Positions 38,051 to 50,860 of a stretch of DNA of 64,000 bases are shown here, one piece after another. Location of the stretch: positions 1 to 64,000 of the forward strand of contig NZ_LMTZ01000124.1 of assembly GCF_001456025.1 (NCBI RefSeq), written 5' to 3'. Each line of letters begins with the position of its first letter. Position 1 is the stretch's first letter. Origin of the DNA: Mastigocoleus testarum BC008. GTDB taxonomy: Bacteria; Cyanobacteriota; Cyanobacteriia; Cyanobacteriales; Nostocaceae. Under the pieces are notes generated by a model. It did no database searches. It saw only the letters and a list, made by a program, of their open reading frames with translations, and was not told where the DNA came from. A program made the position numbers and the translations under genes.

Positions 38051-39991
38051 TTAAAAGGAAATAACCGTTCTCAAAGTACTTTGCCAAATTATACTATTTG
38101 AGCTATCGTTATCCGCGTTATCAACAAAAGTGAAGGTGGGGGTAACACTGATATTATCGCTCAGTTGCAAATTATAAAATGCTTCTAAATTAATTTGATT
38201 GGCATCACCTAAGCCATTGGTAGCAAAAGGTTGACCTATGGCAATCCCGGCAATTGTACCGGGAATCACAATATTTCGAAAGCCCACACCTATTGCCCAA
38301 CTTACAGGATTTAAATCTAAATCTGTGTTAGTAACAGTACTAAATCCCTGATATTTACCGAATCCCAAGCGAGCAAAAATACCAGTATTGTAATTAAGGG
38401 AATATTCAGCATTTACGCCAAAAGCTTCAATATCAATATTATTAATTGAGGCATTAGTATATTGTAACCGAATAGTTAGTTGCTTACTGGGAACATATTC
38501 TAGTTCCACACTTGATTGACGGGGGTCACCAAACAGACCTCCATCCGAATCAGAATCAGGTTCGCTACTGTTCCCAGCAATATAAAGCGATCGCAAGGTA
38601 AATTTTCCTCCTCCAGGATTCCAGCTAATAGCTGCTCCCGCACCCCCGTTACGATCTATTTGGTTTTGGACTATTAGAGGATTATTCAAAAAAAAGCTGG
38701 AACTAAAATCTACTGCTTCATTGTTAGCGTAACTGTTACGATCAATAAAGTCTCGTGGTGACATTTTTGCCCCCAGAGTTACAGCTAAATCAGATGTGGG
38801 ACGCAAGGTGTAGTACAAACGTCGCAATCTAAAATTGCTTTCGACATCTGCGTAGTCAAGCCCACCACCATTCGCAATGAAGCCACTAGTCCCTAAAAGA
38901 TTGCCATTTTCTTCTTGCTTTAAACCAATAGCGTCTTGGCTATCACTACCTGCTTCAAATTGAGTAATGAGTAAATCATTTGGTCTAAAACTAGTTCTCA
39001 AATTTACACGGGAACGACTAAGCAAAATACCATTAGCTCCCGAGCCACCAGTTAAACCAAAAATCTGTTCGCCACTTAGTTTAGTAGTGGTGGAGAATTG
39101 ATTTCCTTCCAACCTATCTATGCTATCGCTAATTTTTTCTATACGAGATAATCCATCCAAGGCTGCCCGATATTCTAACCTTAGGCGACGCAAAATTATC
39201 ATATCTTGACGGACATAATCCTGACCTGTAAGGTCAGCCACCACACTTTCCATCTTGTCAACGGTTGCTGACAAAATTTCCGCAAATTCATAGCGTGTGA
39301 GGGGACGTTTACCGCGAAAGGTTCCATCGGGATAGCCAGAAATTACCTGGTATCGCTCAACCAAAGATTTAAGTGCTTGATAAGCCCAATCTGTAGGGTA
39401 AACATCTGATAATCCCGATACTGAGGGTTGATTAGTTTTTGGAATGCGCTCATTACCAGGAGTAATTTGAGACTTGATTTCGGTTTTTACCCCTAAATTA
39501 TTTACTTCATTTGAATTATTTGCTTTATCGGATGGGAACGATAATCCTGCTGAGTTATGGGGAGGTGGGTAAGCGCGATCGATAGGGGAAGAAAATTGTT
39601 TTTCTAGTTTTTCAGGAGCATCGGTTGCTGTTGTAGTAATTGCTGATGTAGTCGATGAGAACTCTGTTTGTAACAGACTTAAATCTTTTTCTGGTGGGGA
39701 TATTTCTGAGTGAGGAATATCTTTACCGGTCAATAATTCTCCTGCTGTTGCAGTATCAGCGATCTGTTCTGGTGGAAGTGTGTTTTGTACTACGATACTT
39801 GCTCGTGATACTGAACAGTTTGAAATAACACCACCAGTTAATACACTTCCTAGCACTATCAAACGTCTAATCGTCTTGTTATGACTATTAATAGAGCTTT
39901 GTACTGATTCCTTATCAATATTTTCCGAATTTACTAGCAAAAGAAAGACTTCCCCTGGCGATTGCTTACCCCTCAAATTCATCACCCACAC
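38051..39991 (-). CDS. Iron-uptake porin with SLH domain (OprB-type barrel)
   Basis: A 646-residue outer-membrane protein. The N-terminus is unusual: a polar 40-residue stretch before the hydrophobic LIVLGSVLTGGVISNCSV, so the true start may be internal. A Pro/Ser/Thr-rich linker follows. An S-layer homology domain (about 195-255) contains YPTDWAYQALKSLVERYQVI and GYPDGTFRGKRPLTRYEFAE, which anchors such porins to the wall. Next comes a short coiled coil (about 255-295) and a beta-barrel with alternating hydrophobic strands ending in the aromatic C-terminal STLRTVISF. Cyanobacterial SLH-OprB porins carry inorganic iron and other ions. It is 29 bases after gloA on the same strand. No Fur box was identified. 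Confidence 0.88.
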   Translation of the reverse strand: MWVMNLRGKQSPGEVFLLLVNSENIDKESVQSSINSHNKTIRRLIVLGSVLTGGVISNCSVSRASIVVQNTLPPEQIADTATAGELLTGKDIPHSEISPPEKDLSLLQTEFSSTTSAITTTATDAPEKLEKQFSSPIDRAYPPPHNSAGLSFPSDKANNSNEVNNLGVKTEIKSQITPGNERIPKTNQPSVSGLSDVYPTDWAYQALKSLVERYQVISGYPDGTFRGKRPLTRYEFAEILSATVDKMESVVADLTGQDYVRQDMIILRRLRLEYRAALDGLSRIEKISDSIDRLEGNQFSTTTKLSGEQIFGLTGGSGANGILLSRSRVNLRTSFRPNDLLITQFEAGSDSQDAIGLKQEENGNLLGTSGFIANGGGLDYADVESNFRLRRLYYTLRPTSDLAVTLGAKMSPRDFIDRNSYANNEAVDFSSSFFLNNPLIVQNQIDRNGGAGAAISWNPGGGKFTLRSLYIAGNSSEPDSDSDGGLFGDPRQSSVELEYVPSKQLTIRLQYTNASINNIDIEAFGVNAEYSLNYNTGIFARLGFGKYQGFSTVTNTDLDLNPVSWAIGVGFRNIVIPGTIAGIAIGQPFATNGLGDANQINLEAFYNLQLSDNISVTPTFTFVDNADNDSSNSIIWQSTLRTVISF

Positions 39992-40020
39992 TTTTTAATC
40001 AAAACTACTGCTTTTAGTCC

Positions 40021-40440
40021 CTACTTTGTGGTAACAACTGTTTCGCTTCGATTACTAGTTTGGATGAGTTCAACTTTGTACCCATTTGGGTCCTGAACAA
40101 AAGCAATCACAGTAGAACCATGTTTCATAGGTCCCGGTTCGCGTACTACTTTTCCACCAAGTTTTTTAATGGTTTCGCATGTAGTATAAATATCATCAAC
40201 TCCAATCGCAATATGACCGTAAGCATCTCCTATATCGTAACTATCAACACCCCAGTTATAAGTAAGCTCTAATACCGTATTGTTTTTCTCCTCACCATAA
40301 CCAACAAAGGCTAGAGTAAATTTACCTCCCGGATAATCTTTCTGTCGGATTAATTTCATTCCCAGGATGTCACAGTAAAATTTCAATGATTCCTCTAGAT
40401 CGGCAACCCGCAGCATCGTGTGCAGTAAACGCATCTTCAA
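40021..40440 (-). CDS. gloA: Lactoylglutathione lyase (glyoxalase I)
   Basis: A 139-residue metalloenzyme converting the methylglyoxal-glutathione hemithioacetal to S-lactoylglutathione. The N-terminal [20 protein letters not shown] holds the first metal His, [11 protein letters not shown] the Glu, [11 protein letters not shown] the second His, and [12 protein letters not shown] the last Glu. Length matches bacterial GloA (about 135-145). It overlaps nothing and immediately precedes the porin gene (29 bases), so the two may be co-transcribed. Confidence 0.95.
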   Translation of the reverse strand: MKMRLLHTMLRVADLEESLKFYCDILGMKLIRQKDYPGGKFTLAFVGYGEEKNNTVLELTYNWGVDSYDIGDAYGHIAIGVDDIYTTCETIKKLGGKVVREPGPMKHGSTVIAFVQDPNGYKVELIQTSNRSETVVTTK

Positions 40441-40577
40441 TCCCTTATCTTGACTTAATGAAATATTTTCATCTTTGAATATTTTACAAATTGGGGGTGA
40501 GAGAAGAAATAAATTTGAGTTTATCTCCCGACTAAATATTTGAGGGTCGGAGTCGAATATAGGTTTTTTCTCTCTGA

Positions 40578-40599
40578 AGACGTAGCAATGCTATGTCTC
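40578..40599. repeat. Palindromic repeat (GAGACGTA family), copy 4
   Basis: AGACGTAGC and GCTATGTCT around a short centre, with one G-U-compatible difference. It lies between a radical SAM gene and gloA. Confidence 0.6.
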
Positions 40600-40693
40600 T
40601 TAAGCTGGTCAAAAGCAATTAAGTAAACCAGCAGAAGAGTAGTTTACTACATCCATCCCCAATTGATTAAAAACATTTCCACCCACCGAAGGC

Positions 40694-41329
40694 TTACGAC
40701 AATTCAAGTCCTCCCCTGTAACCAGTTACTAGTCGGCTGCCATTCTTAAAAATATGAACCTCTATTTGATCGCTAGCCCAATTTATTTGGTCTTTTAAAG
40801 CAGGATTAAAGATGCGAACCTGTTGATTCCGAGAGGAAACGGGAGAATTGGGGGAGTTAATAGCTAAAGATTCAATGTAGGGCCCATCAATTAGAATATC
40901 CAATTGCTGCAATAATAATTTGGCACCTGTTGGTGCATTTTGAGATTGTAATTGTTCTAGGGTAAATCCTGTAAAAGACATTACATTTAAGCCTTTTGCT
41001 TTAATTTTGGCAGCTAATTCAGCTAGTGCGGGAGCTTGCAAAAAAGGTTCGCCACCGGAAAAAGTAACTCCTTGATTGCGCGGTTTACTGAGAATTTTAT
41101 TGACCAAATCATCAATTGATATTAATTGATTGGTATCAAATGACCAAGATTCAGGATTAAAACAACCGGGACACTCTCGCCAGCATCCCTGCACCCAAAT
41201 TACTGCTCGACATCCAGGACCATTAACTTCTGACTCATCCACATAACCCATAATGTTGAGATGTCCAGGGGGAATTTCCGATTCTTTGACCTTGGGATCG
41301 AAGTTTGAATTAAAATTCTGTTGATTCAT
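40694..41329 (-). CDS. Radical SAM activating enzyme (NrdG-like)
   Basis: A 211-residue protein. The [4Fe-4S] motif C49-x3-C53-x2-C56 lies in VQGCWRECPGCFNPESW, and the SAM-binding GGE is in VTFSGGEPFLQ (about 93-103). The size and the ENGPG-like lead-in (NGPGCRAVIWVQGC) fit the NrdG/pyruvate-formate-lyase activase class, which installs a glycyl radical on a partner enzyme. No nrdD or other glycyl-radical gene is present in the window, so the partner is unknown. It is divergent from eno. Confidence 0.85.
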   Translation of the reverse strand: MNQQNFNSNFDPKVKESEIPPGHLNIMGYVDESEVNGPGCRAVIWVQGCWRECPGCFNPESWSFDTNQLISIDDLVNKILSKPRNQGVTFSGGEPFLQAPALAELAAKIKAKGLNVMSFTGFTLEQLQSQNAPTGAKLLLQQLDILIDGPYIESLAINSPNSPVSSRNQQVRIFNPALKDQINWASDQIEVHIFKNGSRLVTGYRGGLELS

Positions 41330-43095
<1,766 letters not shown>

Positions 43096-43212
43096 GGGGG
43101 ACTGGGGATTGGCGACCAGGGATTAGGGATTGGGAAAAGAGACAAAGGTAAAATATTTATCTTCTTCTCAGTCGCCAGTCGCCAGTCGCCAGTCGCCCAT
43201 CGCCAATTCCCT
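43096..43212. repeat. Heptamer repeat region between convergent eno and argC
   Basis: GGGATTAGGGATTGGG-type units (43100-43135) are followed by four tandem CAGTCGC heptamers (43169-43196). The same heptamer occurs upstream of eno. Confidence 0.85.
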
Positions 43213-44283
43213 TCAAGGATAAAAACCCAACTTAGGTAAACCTTGAGTTTCTTCCCAACCCATCATGATGTTAAAACACTGAATTGCTTGTCCGGCTTTG
43301 CCTTTTATGAGGTTATCAATCACTGACATCACGATCGCGCGCCCAGTACGGGAATCAACTTCAATGCCTATATAACAAAGGTTACTACCTCCAGCCCATT
43401 TTGTTTGGGGGTAAATTCCGGGTTCGCAAATATTTACCCAAGGGCAGTTACGATAAAAAGCTCTGTAAATGGTGATCAAGTCATCTCTTACTAAACCTGG
43501 ATCCCTTAGTCTGGCATATACCGTCGCTAAAACTCCTCTGACCATGGGAATTAGGTGAGGAGTAAACTGCACAGTAATTTCATGACGTGCTAATTCACTA
43601 CAAACCTGCTCTATCTCTGGTGTATGCCGATGGTGGGCAATTCCGTAGGCTGTGAGGGAATTATCTGCTTCTGCTAATAGTAATTCTGTACTTGGATTTC
43701 TTCCTCCACTGGAAGTACCTGATTTCGCATCAATAATCGCAGTCTCTGGTACGATTAAACCCTGTTTAAGAAGGGGAGAAAGGGCTAATAAACTGGCAGT
43801 AGGATCGCAACCCGGACAACCAATTAATTGAGCTTCAGAAATGCGATCGCGATAAAGTTCTGGCAACCCATAAACTGCATTTTCTGCAACGGAAGTATCA
43901 TGTCTTTCCTTCCCATACCATCGGGTGTATACTGTCAGATCGCTAAATCGGTAGTCGGCGCTCAAGTCAATTACTTTACAACCCTTGTCTAATAATTGAG
44001 GTACCATCTGGCAAGCTAAACCATTTGGTAGAGAAAGAAATACAGCTTCACACTTCCTGGCAATTTTATCCAATTCTGGAGGCTCAATGGATAAATCTAC
44101 AACATGAGATAAATGCGGATAAATATCCCCAAAACTTTTACCGTTAACATTTCCAGAACTCTTGTCCCCACCCAAGTAAACTATTTCTACCTGTGGGTGG
44201 TCAATTAGTAATCGAATCAACTGTACTCCGCCATAGCCTGACGCGCCAATAACTCCTACAGGTACGCGCCGAAAATTACCCAT
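43213..44283 (-). CDS. argC: N-acetyl-gamma-glutamyl-phosphate reductase
   Basis: A 356-residue NADPH-dependent enzyme of arginine biosynthesis reducing N-acetylglutamyl phosphate to the semialdehyde. The nucleotide-binding [17 protein letters not shown] is at the N-terminus. The catalytic cysteine is C159 in [12 protein letters not shown]; most relatives have N-P-G-C-Y-P-T here, so the Asn and Tyr are replaced by Cys and Asp. Other signatures are [11 protein letters not shown] and HRHTPEIEQ. Length is typical (340-360). It is convergent with eno. Confidence 0.96.
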   Translation of the reverse strand: MGNFRRVPVGVIGASGYGGVQLIRLLIDHPQVEIVYLGGDKSSGNVNGKSFGDIYPHLSHVVDLSIEPPELDKIARKCEAVFLSLPNGLACQMVPQLLDKGCKVIDLSADYRFSDLTVYTRWYGKERHDTSVAENAVYGLPELYRDRISEAQLIGCPGCDPTASLLALSPLLKQGLIVPETAIIDAKSGTSSGGRNPSTELLLAEADNSLTAYGIAHHRHTPEIEQVCSELARHEITVQFTPHLIPMVRGVLATVYARLRDPGLVRDDLITIYRAFYRNCPWVNICEPGIYPQTKWAGGSNLCYIGIEVDSRTGRAIVMSVIDNLIKGKAGQAIQCFNIMMGWEETQGLPKLGFYP

Positions 44284-44836
44284 GATATGAAATCCTTAAT
44301 CAGTAGTTGGTTAACTTGTTGACTTGCTGCTTTTTTCTCAACCGTTCGCCAACCTTTTGTCTGGTAGATGCTGATTAGGAAAACGGCTGATAAATATAGC
44401 AGAATTCAGGAGTCAGAAGACAGGAGTCAGGAGTAGGGTGTATTTTACGACTGAATTCCAGCTTTTGCTCTGTACCTTTGTGACTCCCAATCTGCGATAA
44501 ATTTCCTTAATAAATATCCCTGAGGTTTTTGCCGGGGTTGTAGTTTTCAGTTTCTTGAAGGAGGAGGTCGGAAAACATCTGGGTCGCCCGACTGTGTTTG
44601 CTTATTATGCTCAGCCACGAAAAGTATTTTCAAAACCTAATCCCAAGAATTAATTGTCAATTGTGATTTTAATGAACTTTGCCCCATGGTATTAGAAATG
44701 AAGTTTTGCCGCTTCATCTCAAAGTCATGTTATCGAATCATTGCTATTTTGCTTCCATAGTCAACCAAAGAAGCTACAATAAACGAATAAGTTTTTGTTA
44801 AAAAAGTTTACATTCGTCGGTCGCTGGAAATAGTAA
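44284..44836. other. Spacer between divergent argC and ribBA
   Basis: 553 bases. It contains short AGGAGTCAG repeats (about 44408-44434) and is otherwise AT-rich. I looked for an FMN riboswitch before ribBA and saw none. Confidence 0.5.
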
Positions 44837-46519
44837 GTGTCGCAGTCTAAGACTACCTTTAATCAAAATTTTGAGTTTGACTCTATAGAATCCGCTTTAT
44901 CTGACCTGAAAGCTGGTCGCATTATTGTGGTTGTCGATGACGAAAATCGTGAAAATGAAGGCGACTTAATTTGCGCTGCTCAATTTGCGACGCCAGACAC
45001 CATAAATTTTATGGCGGTGGAAGCACGGGGGTTAATTTGTTTGTCAATGACAGGCGATCGTCTAGACCAACTAGATTTGCCATTGATGGTAACTAATATT
45101 ACCGATCCCAATCAAACTGCTTTTACTGTTAGTATTGATGCCTCTCCTGAATTAGGTGTAACCACCGGGATTTCTGCAGAAGACCGTGCCCGGACAATTC
45201 AAATTGCCCTCAATCCTGCTACCAAACCAGAAGATTTACGCCGTCCCGGACATATTTTTCCTCTGCGTGCAAAGAAAGGTGGGGTACTTAAACGGGCAGG
45301 ACATACAGAAGCGGCTGTAGATTTATCTCGATTAGCAGGGTTATATCCTGCAGGGGTAATTTGTGAGATTCAGAACCCTGACGGTTCGATGGCGCGATTA
45401 CCAGAGTTAATTGAATATGCTTCTAGACATCAGCTAAAAATAATTAGCATTGCCGATTTAATTAGTTATCGTCTGCAACATGATCGCTTAATTATTCGAG
45501 AAACCGTTGCTGAATTACCAACCCAGTTTGGTTTATTCAAAATCTACGCCTATCGTCACACCCTAGATAACTCAGAGCATGTCGCGATTGTTAAAGGTGA
45601 CCCAGAACAGTTTGAAAAACAACCTGTAATGGTAAGAATGCATTCGGAATGTTTAACTGGGGATGCTATTGGTTCTTTGCGCTGTGACTGTCGGATGCAA
45701 CTCCAAGCAGCATTAAAAATGATTGAGGATGCAGGGCAAGGCGTTGTGGTATACCTACGTCAAGAAGGTAGGGGTATCGGTTTAATTAATAAGCTCAAGG
45801 CTTACTCTTTGCAGGATCTTGGTCTCGATACAGTGGAAGCAAACAAACGTTTGGGATTTCCTGCTGACTTGCGCGATTATGGTATGGGGGCACAAATCCT
45901 TATGGACTTGGGTGTCCATAAAATGCGTTTGATTACTAATAATCCCCGTAAGATTGCCGGTGTTAAGGGCTATGGTCTAGAAGTTGTTGACAGAGTACCG
46001 TTGCTGATTGAATCAAACGACTACAATTCAATTTATTTAGCAACTAAGGCGAAAAAACTAGGTCACATGCTGCTGCAAACTTACTTGGTTACAGTAGCAC
46101 TCCATTGGCAAGATAACCCAGAAGCAATTACGGAACGCTACGAGCGTTTGGAAAAATTACGACATTTAGCAAAAATTAACCACTTATTATTGCAAGAAGA
46201 AGCACGTCCGGTAGCAAATGCTTTGTTTGATAAACCCTCATTAATCGTCCATTTGGGTTTCGATCAAGCTAATATTGCTAGTCCTGATTGGTATCAACAA
46301 CAAGGTCACCCTTATATTCAAGCAATTGGTGCAATTCTCGATCAATTGGTTAATTTACCTTACATTCAAAAATTAGAATTTCTGATTTCCTCAGGAGTAG
46401 ATCCCCTAAGTTATTTGCAGGTGGGCTTAGATCGATATCATTTCCCTGAGGGTACTTTACCTTCTTCGATTTGCTGCGAACGCTTAGAAACTCAGAAAAT
46501 TTATAGTTTTGGCGAGTAG
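44837..46519 (+). CDS. ribBA: Bifunctional DHBP synthase / GTP cyclohydrolase II, extended
   Basis: A 560-residue enzyme with a GTG start catalysing both entry reactions of riboflavin synthesis. RibB (about 10-210) has [19 protein letters not shown] and [21 protein letters not shown]. RibA (about 215-415) has the zinc cysteines in [20 protein letters not shown] (about 271, 282, 284), [18 protein letters not shown] and the [10 protein letters not shown] segment. A further region of about 145 residues (415-560) follows with no known domain (for example [20 protein letters not shown]); such extensions are seen in cyanobacterial RibBA. No FMN riboswitch was found. Confidence 0.96.
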   Translation: MSQSKTTFNQNFEFDSIESALSDLKAGRIIVVVDDENRENEGDLICAAQFATPDTINFMAVEARGLICLSMTGDRLDQLDLPLMVTNITDPNQTAFTVSIDASPELGVTTGISAEDRARTIQIALNPATKPEDLRRPGHIFPLRAKKGGVLKRAGHTEAAVDLSRLAGLYPAGVICEIQNPDGSMARLPELIEYASRHQLKIISIADLISYRLQHDRLIIRETVAELPTQFGLFKIYAYRHTLDNSEHVAIVKGDPEQFEKQPVMVRMHSECLTGDAIGSLRCDCRMQLQAALKMIEDAGQGVVVYLRQEGRGIGLINKLKAYSLQDLGLDTVEANKRLGFPADLRDYGMGAQILMDLGVHKMRLITNNPRKIAGVKGYGLEVVDRVPLLIESNDYNSIYLATKAKKLGHMLLQTYLVTVALHWQDNPEAITERYERLEKLRHLAKINHLLLQEEARPVANALFDKPSLIVHLGFDQANIASPDWYQQQGHPYIQAIGAILDQLVNLPYIQKLEFLISSGVDPLSYLQVGLDRYHFPEGTLPSSICCERLETQKIYSFGE

Positions 46520-46640
46520 TTGAGCTTAGTAAGTTTTCTTGCTGTGGTACTGAGTCACACCTGCGGTGTTCATCCGTTAGTATGCTTTCAAACGTGCTCA
46601 TCATAGTATCTATTTTTATGAAATAGATATCAGAAAGAAA

Positions 46641-46667
46641 TAGAGATGTAGCTGTGCTATGTCTCTA
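46641..46667. repeat. Palindromic repeat (GAGACGTA family), copy 5; possible bidirectional terminator
   Basis: TAGAGATGTAGC and GCTATGTCTCTA can pair throughout if two G-U pairs are allowed. It lies between convergent ribBA and the amidase gene. Confidence 0.65.
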
Positions 46668-46736
46668 TAAATGAAACAAAAACAACTCAAACAAGAATAA
46701 ATTCAACAAAAATAAACTCAACAAAAATAAATAAAA

Positions 46737-47861
46737 TTAGGCAGGATCGTAAATTTCTATCTGGCGTTTTACAGCTTCCTGTTCTTGTTTCTGAGAACTT
46801 GCTAGCACAGGTTGGCGATACTGATGTAATAAATCGAAAAACTTATTAAAATCAAAACTCCTGGGATCAATTCTTTGACCGGAACGATCTACTGCATAGT
46901 GTGTAGTAATACGTTCGTCAGGAATATCACTTTGAGCTAGTAACCAAGCGAGAGATTTGTATTGCAGATCGGTATAGCCGCTATGGGTTTTATAAGAATA
47001 TTTACCATGAGCTTCGACTGGTGTTTCTAAAGAAACATGGTAAGCAAAGTTATTTACTGACGGCGGTAGATTTGGATTTGTTTTAACCGTTTCTATACCA
47101 TTACTTCCCTCAAAAACTGAGTTTCCCGCACCGTAAGCACGTTTTTCTGGAGGGACTAAATATACTACGGTTCCATCTAACGTAATTAAAGCGTGGTAGC
47201 TAACTTGTTGACTATCATTAGTATGGTGAGTTTTGAAAGTATTAATCGCACTGGATGCAGAATTACTAGTTTCATGAATTACCACGATTGGTTGATGTCG
47301 GAGAGGTAATCCATTCACATCAACTGGGTAGCGATCGCCATAGTTACTTGGATCTGCCAAAGCAATTGTATATTTCGGCTTGTATTCCTGAAAATATTGT
47401 GTGGTTTGATATTTGATTGTAGGTAACTGCTGGACTTGACTTCTATTTTGGTTGTAATATTTATTTTTCTCGTAGGATTTATTTTGCTCGTAAGATTTAT
47501 TTTCCTGCTGAGATAATTTTTGTTTATTTGATATTTTATTTTCAGTTATCTTATTGTCAGTACGAGAATTATCAATAGGTTTGTTTTGTTTTAATTTATT
47601 CTCTGAAGATTTTACTTTTAAATTAGGATTATTTGCTGAATTCGACGATATGTTATCTTTTGGTGCTTCTTTCTTTCGAATTGGATGAGAAAAAAGCTGT
47701 GTTTGTGAAGGATTCCAAGCTGTTTCTATTGTATTTTGTGGCTGAACTTCTGCTATTTTTTCTTCTGTCTTACTTTTATTCCCCACCAGAACAGCTAGAA
47801 GCAAAGAAGTTATTAATAAACTGATAATTAATAATCTTTTTAACCAAATATTAAAATTCAT
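46737..47861 (-). CDS. N-acetylmuramoyl-L-alanine amidase (Amidase_2 type), membrane-anchored
   Basis: A 374-residue exported protein. The N-terminal hydrophobic stretch LLIISLLITSLLLAVLVGN (about 10-28) is a signal or anchor. A long Lys/Asn/Ser-rich linker follows (about 30-150), with the short repeat NKSYEQNKSYEKNK near 118-131. The amidase fold (about 185-345) has the zinc His in VVIHETSNSASS, the YHALITLDGTVVYLVPP strand, AYGAGNS, and TTHYAVDRSGQRIDPRSFD with the later metal and catalytic residues. It likely cleaves the bond between MurNAc and L-Ala in peptidoglycan, for remodelling or recycling. The linker is poorly conserved. Confidence 0.88.
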   Translation of the reverse strand: MNFNIWLKRLLIISLLITSLLLAVLVGNKSKTEEKIAEVQPQNTIETAWNPSQTQLFSHPIRKKEAPKDNISSNSANNPNLKVKSSENKLKQNKPIDNSRTDNKITENKISNKQKLSQQENKSYEQNKSYEKNKYYNQNRSQVQQLPTIKYQTTQYFQEYKPKYTIALADPSNYGDRYPVDVNGLPLRHQPIVVIHETSNSASSAINTFKTHHTNDSQQVSYHALITLDGTVVYLVPPEKRAYGAGNSVFEGSNGIETVKTNPNLPPSVNNFAYHVSLETPVEAHGKYSYKTHSGYTDLQYKSLAWLLAQSDIPDERITTHYAVDRSGQRIDPRSFDFNKFFDLLHQYRQPVLASSQKQEQEAVKRQIEIYDPA

Positions 47862-48526
47862 CTTTATTAAGATTAATATGGCTATTTTTCTAATATTATT
47901 GCTTTTGTTTCTATGAAGATAGGTTAATCTTATACCTCAGAAAAATCTCTAGGTAGCATAAATTTATTATTCGTTTTTTAACTCGTTTTGATTATGATTT
48001 TATTTTAATCTCACCTAAGTAAATGTAAAAAGAAATACTCAAAAAAACTGTAAATTATTTATATAAAAATAAAATTATTTTGTAATATAGACTGTCAACT
48101 ATGTATATTAACACACAAAATTAGATGCAAAATATTTATCAAGAAACCTTAAATAAATAAAACTTGCTGTTCGCGTAGCGTTAGCTAAAAAAGTTTTTTC
48201 CAAAACATGAGGAATTAGGAGCTAGGAGAAGAATAGACCGCCCATGCGCGGCGTAAAGTCACCTAACGAATCTAAACATTAATATATGGCACTAATATAT
48301 AGCACTACGTAATAATCTTAGGACATTGGTAAATCTGGCAAAGCTTTGATGTGCAAGCTTTTTACTTCTTACTTGCGCTTAGCGCTATAGTGGGGTGTAT
48401 GCACAGAAGAATAGTGTAGAGAATTTGTGCACTACATAGATTTTGACTGACCATTAATCCTTGGAACGACACACCTTCTGATGTGAGCAAAGCCTATAGA
48501 TAGCTGCCCCGGAGGTTAATATAACA
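47862..48526. other. Spacer upstream of the amidase gene
   Basis: 665 bases, AT-rich, with GC-rich repeat scraps at about 48165-48190 (GTTCGCGTAGCGTTAGC) and 48240-48255. No gene is seen. Confidence 0.45.
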
Positions 48527-49096
48527 TTATTTGATTTTCAGAGACTTTTTAGTAACAGTGTAACCAGTTGTAACCCAGAGTAAAGCTCTTGCACCGTCAC
48601 GAATTGATGTCGCAACAGGTTCGGACTGTTTTCGGGAAGGAACTGGTACCGCTTTAAAATTAATTCCTCTGCTACCCAATATAATCTCGCCGATGACTTT
48701 AGCCCGGCCCATATGGTATTTAGAGGTAATTAAATAGATACTTCTTATCCCGCGCCTTTCTAGATCGTCAACCAATGTTGTGAAGTTACTAACCGTATCC
48801 ACTGCTTCATGATCCAGATAGAGACGTTTTACATCAACTCCAGCTTTAACAAATACTTGCTTTGTAGCTCCGTTGGGACTTCCGCCAGAAATTAAAATTG
48901 GTAAATTGGGATATTTACGAGCAAAGCCAGCGGTAAATTTTTCGCGTTCTAGTTTTCTAGTCGAACCACCTAATACTAAAATCGCTTGGGGTTGAATCAA
49001 ATTATTACGAATCTCTTTGTATCCCCATAGTGATAGCAACATGAGGAAAAGTAAGGGAAGTTGGAAAGAAAGAACGTTAGGAAGTTTTTTATTCAA
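48527..49096 (-). CDS. YdcF/DUF218-family membrane-anchored protein
   Basis: A 189-residue protein. An N-terminal hydrophobic helix (LSFQLPLLFLMLLSLWGY, about 8-26) is followed by a DUF218 domain: AILVLGGSTRKLEREKFTAGF, LPILISGGSPNGATKQVF, EAVDTVSNFTTLVDDL and LITSKYHMGRAKVIGE. These are the conserved motifs of the YdcF/SanA/ElyC group, which act in envelope integrity, possibly on lipid-linked sugars. The biochemical activity is not settled. It is a single gene. Confidence 0.87.
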   Translation of the reverse strand: MNKKLPNVLSFQLPLLFLMLLSLWGYKEIRNNLIQPQAILVLGGSTRKLEREKFTAGFARKYPNLPILISGGSPNGATKQVFVKAGVDVKRLYLDHEAVDTVSNFTTLVDDLERRGIRSIYLITSKYHMGRAKVIGEIILGSRGINFKAVPVPSRKQSEPVATSIRDGARALLWVTTGYTVTKKSLKIK

Positions 49097-49539
49097 GGTT
49101 CTATAACTTCAGCCTATCCAAGGTTTTTAGATCGCGAGCAAAGCTCGGCAAATAGTCTTAAGTATATAAAATATGAGCCTAATTGACTAAGGTGTTTAAC
49201 CCCTGACAATAATTGATTTATATAAAGTAGAAACTAAGAAAATAGACACTGACTGGAAATATTAAATATCCAGTAGCGTTAATAACTTCATTCTTGAACA
49301 GCAAAATTACGGTAAATTCAGCCTTAAATGACAAGCTCAAGTTTACCTAATATCAACTGCCAAGAGTATTTCACAAGTTCAAACGATTTTCAATAACCGC
49401 ACCCTACAAGATTGAATTTAAATCAAATTGAGCGCCAAACAATTATCGAAATAAATACACGAATGAGGTACCCAATTGTATCGACAATTGGAATCATAAT
49501 GAAGTTTGGAAAACTACTTTATTTGATTTTTCTTCACTA
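49097..49539. other. Spacer between the DUF218 gene and tRNA-Arg
   Basis: No gene is supported. A plus-strand open frame at 49412-49741 runs across the tRNA and is not credible as a protein. Confidence 0.45.
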
Positions 49540-49613
49540 CGGGACTGGCCAGATTCGAACCGGCGACCTACCGCTTAGGAGGCGGTTGCTCTATCCAGCT
49601 GAGCTACAGCCCC
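49540..49613 (-). tRNA. trnR-CCU: tRNA-Arg (anticodon CCT)
   Basis: Read on the minus strand, the acceptor GGGGCTG pairs with CAGTCCC (one G-U). The D-arm is AGCTCAGCTGGATAGAGC. The anticodon stem CCGC/GCGG encloses the loop CTCCTAA with anticodon CCT. The T-arm is CCGG-TTCGAAT-CTGG with one wobble. The discriminator is G and CCA is not encoded. It is 74 bases with no intron. Confidence 0.95.
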
Positions 49614-49658
49614 AATTACTATCACACTTAACTACTATCACGCTTAATATAATAGCAC

Positions 49659-50828
<1,170 letters not shown>

Positions 50829-50860
50829 TTAACAAGATTGATTATTATTATTTCCCCTAT

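Noticed and set aside
44284-44836. FMN riboswitch before ribBA
   Set aside because: The conserved FMN-element motifs are absent from the leader.
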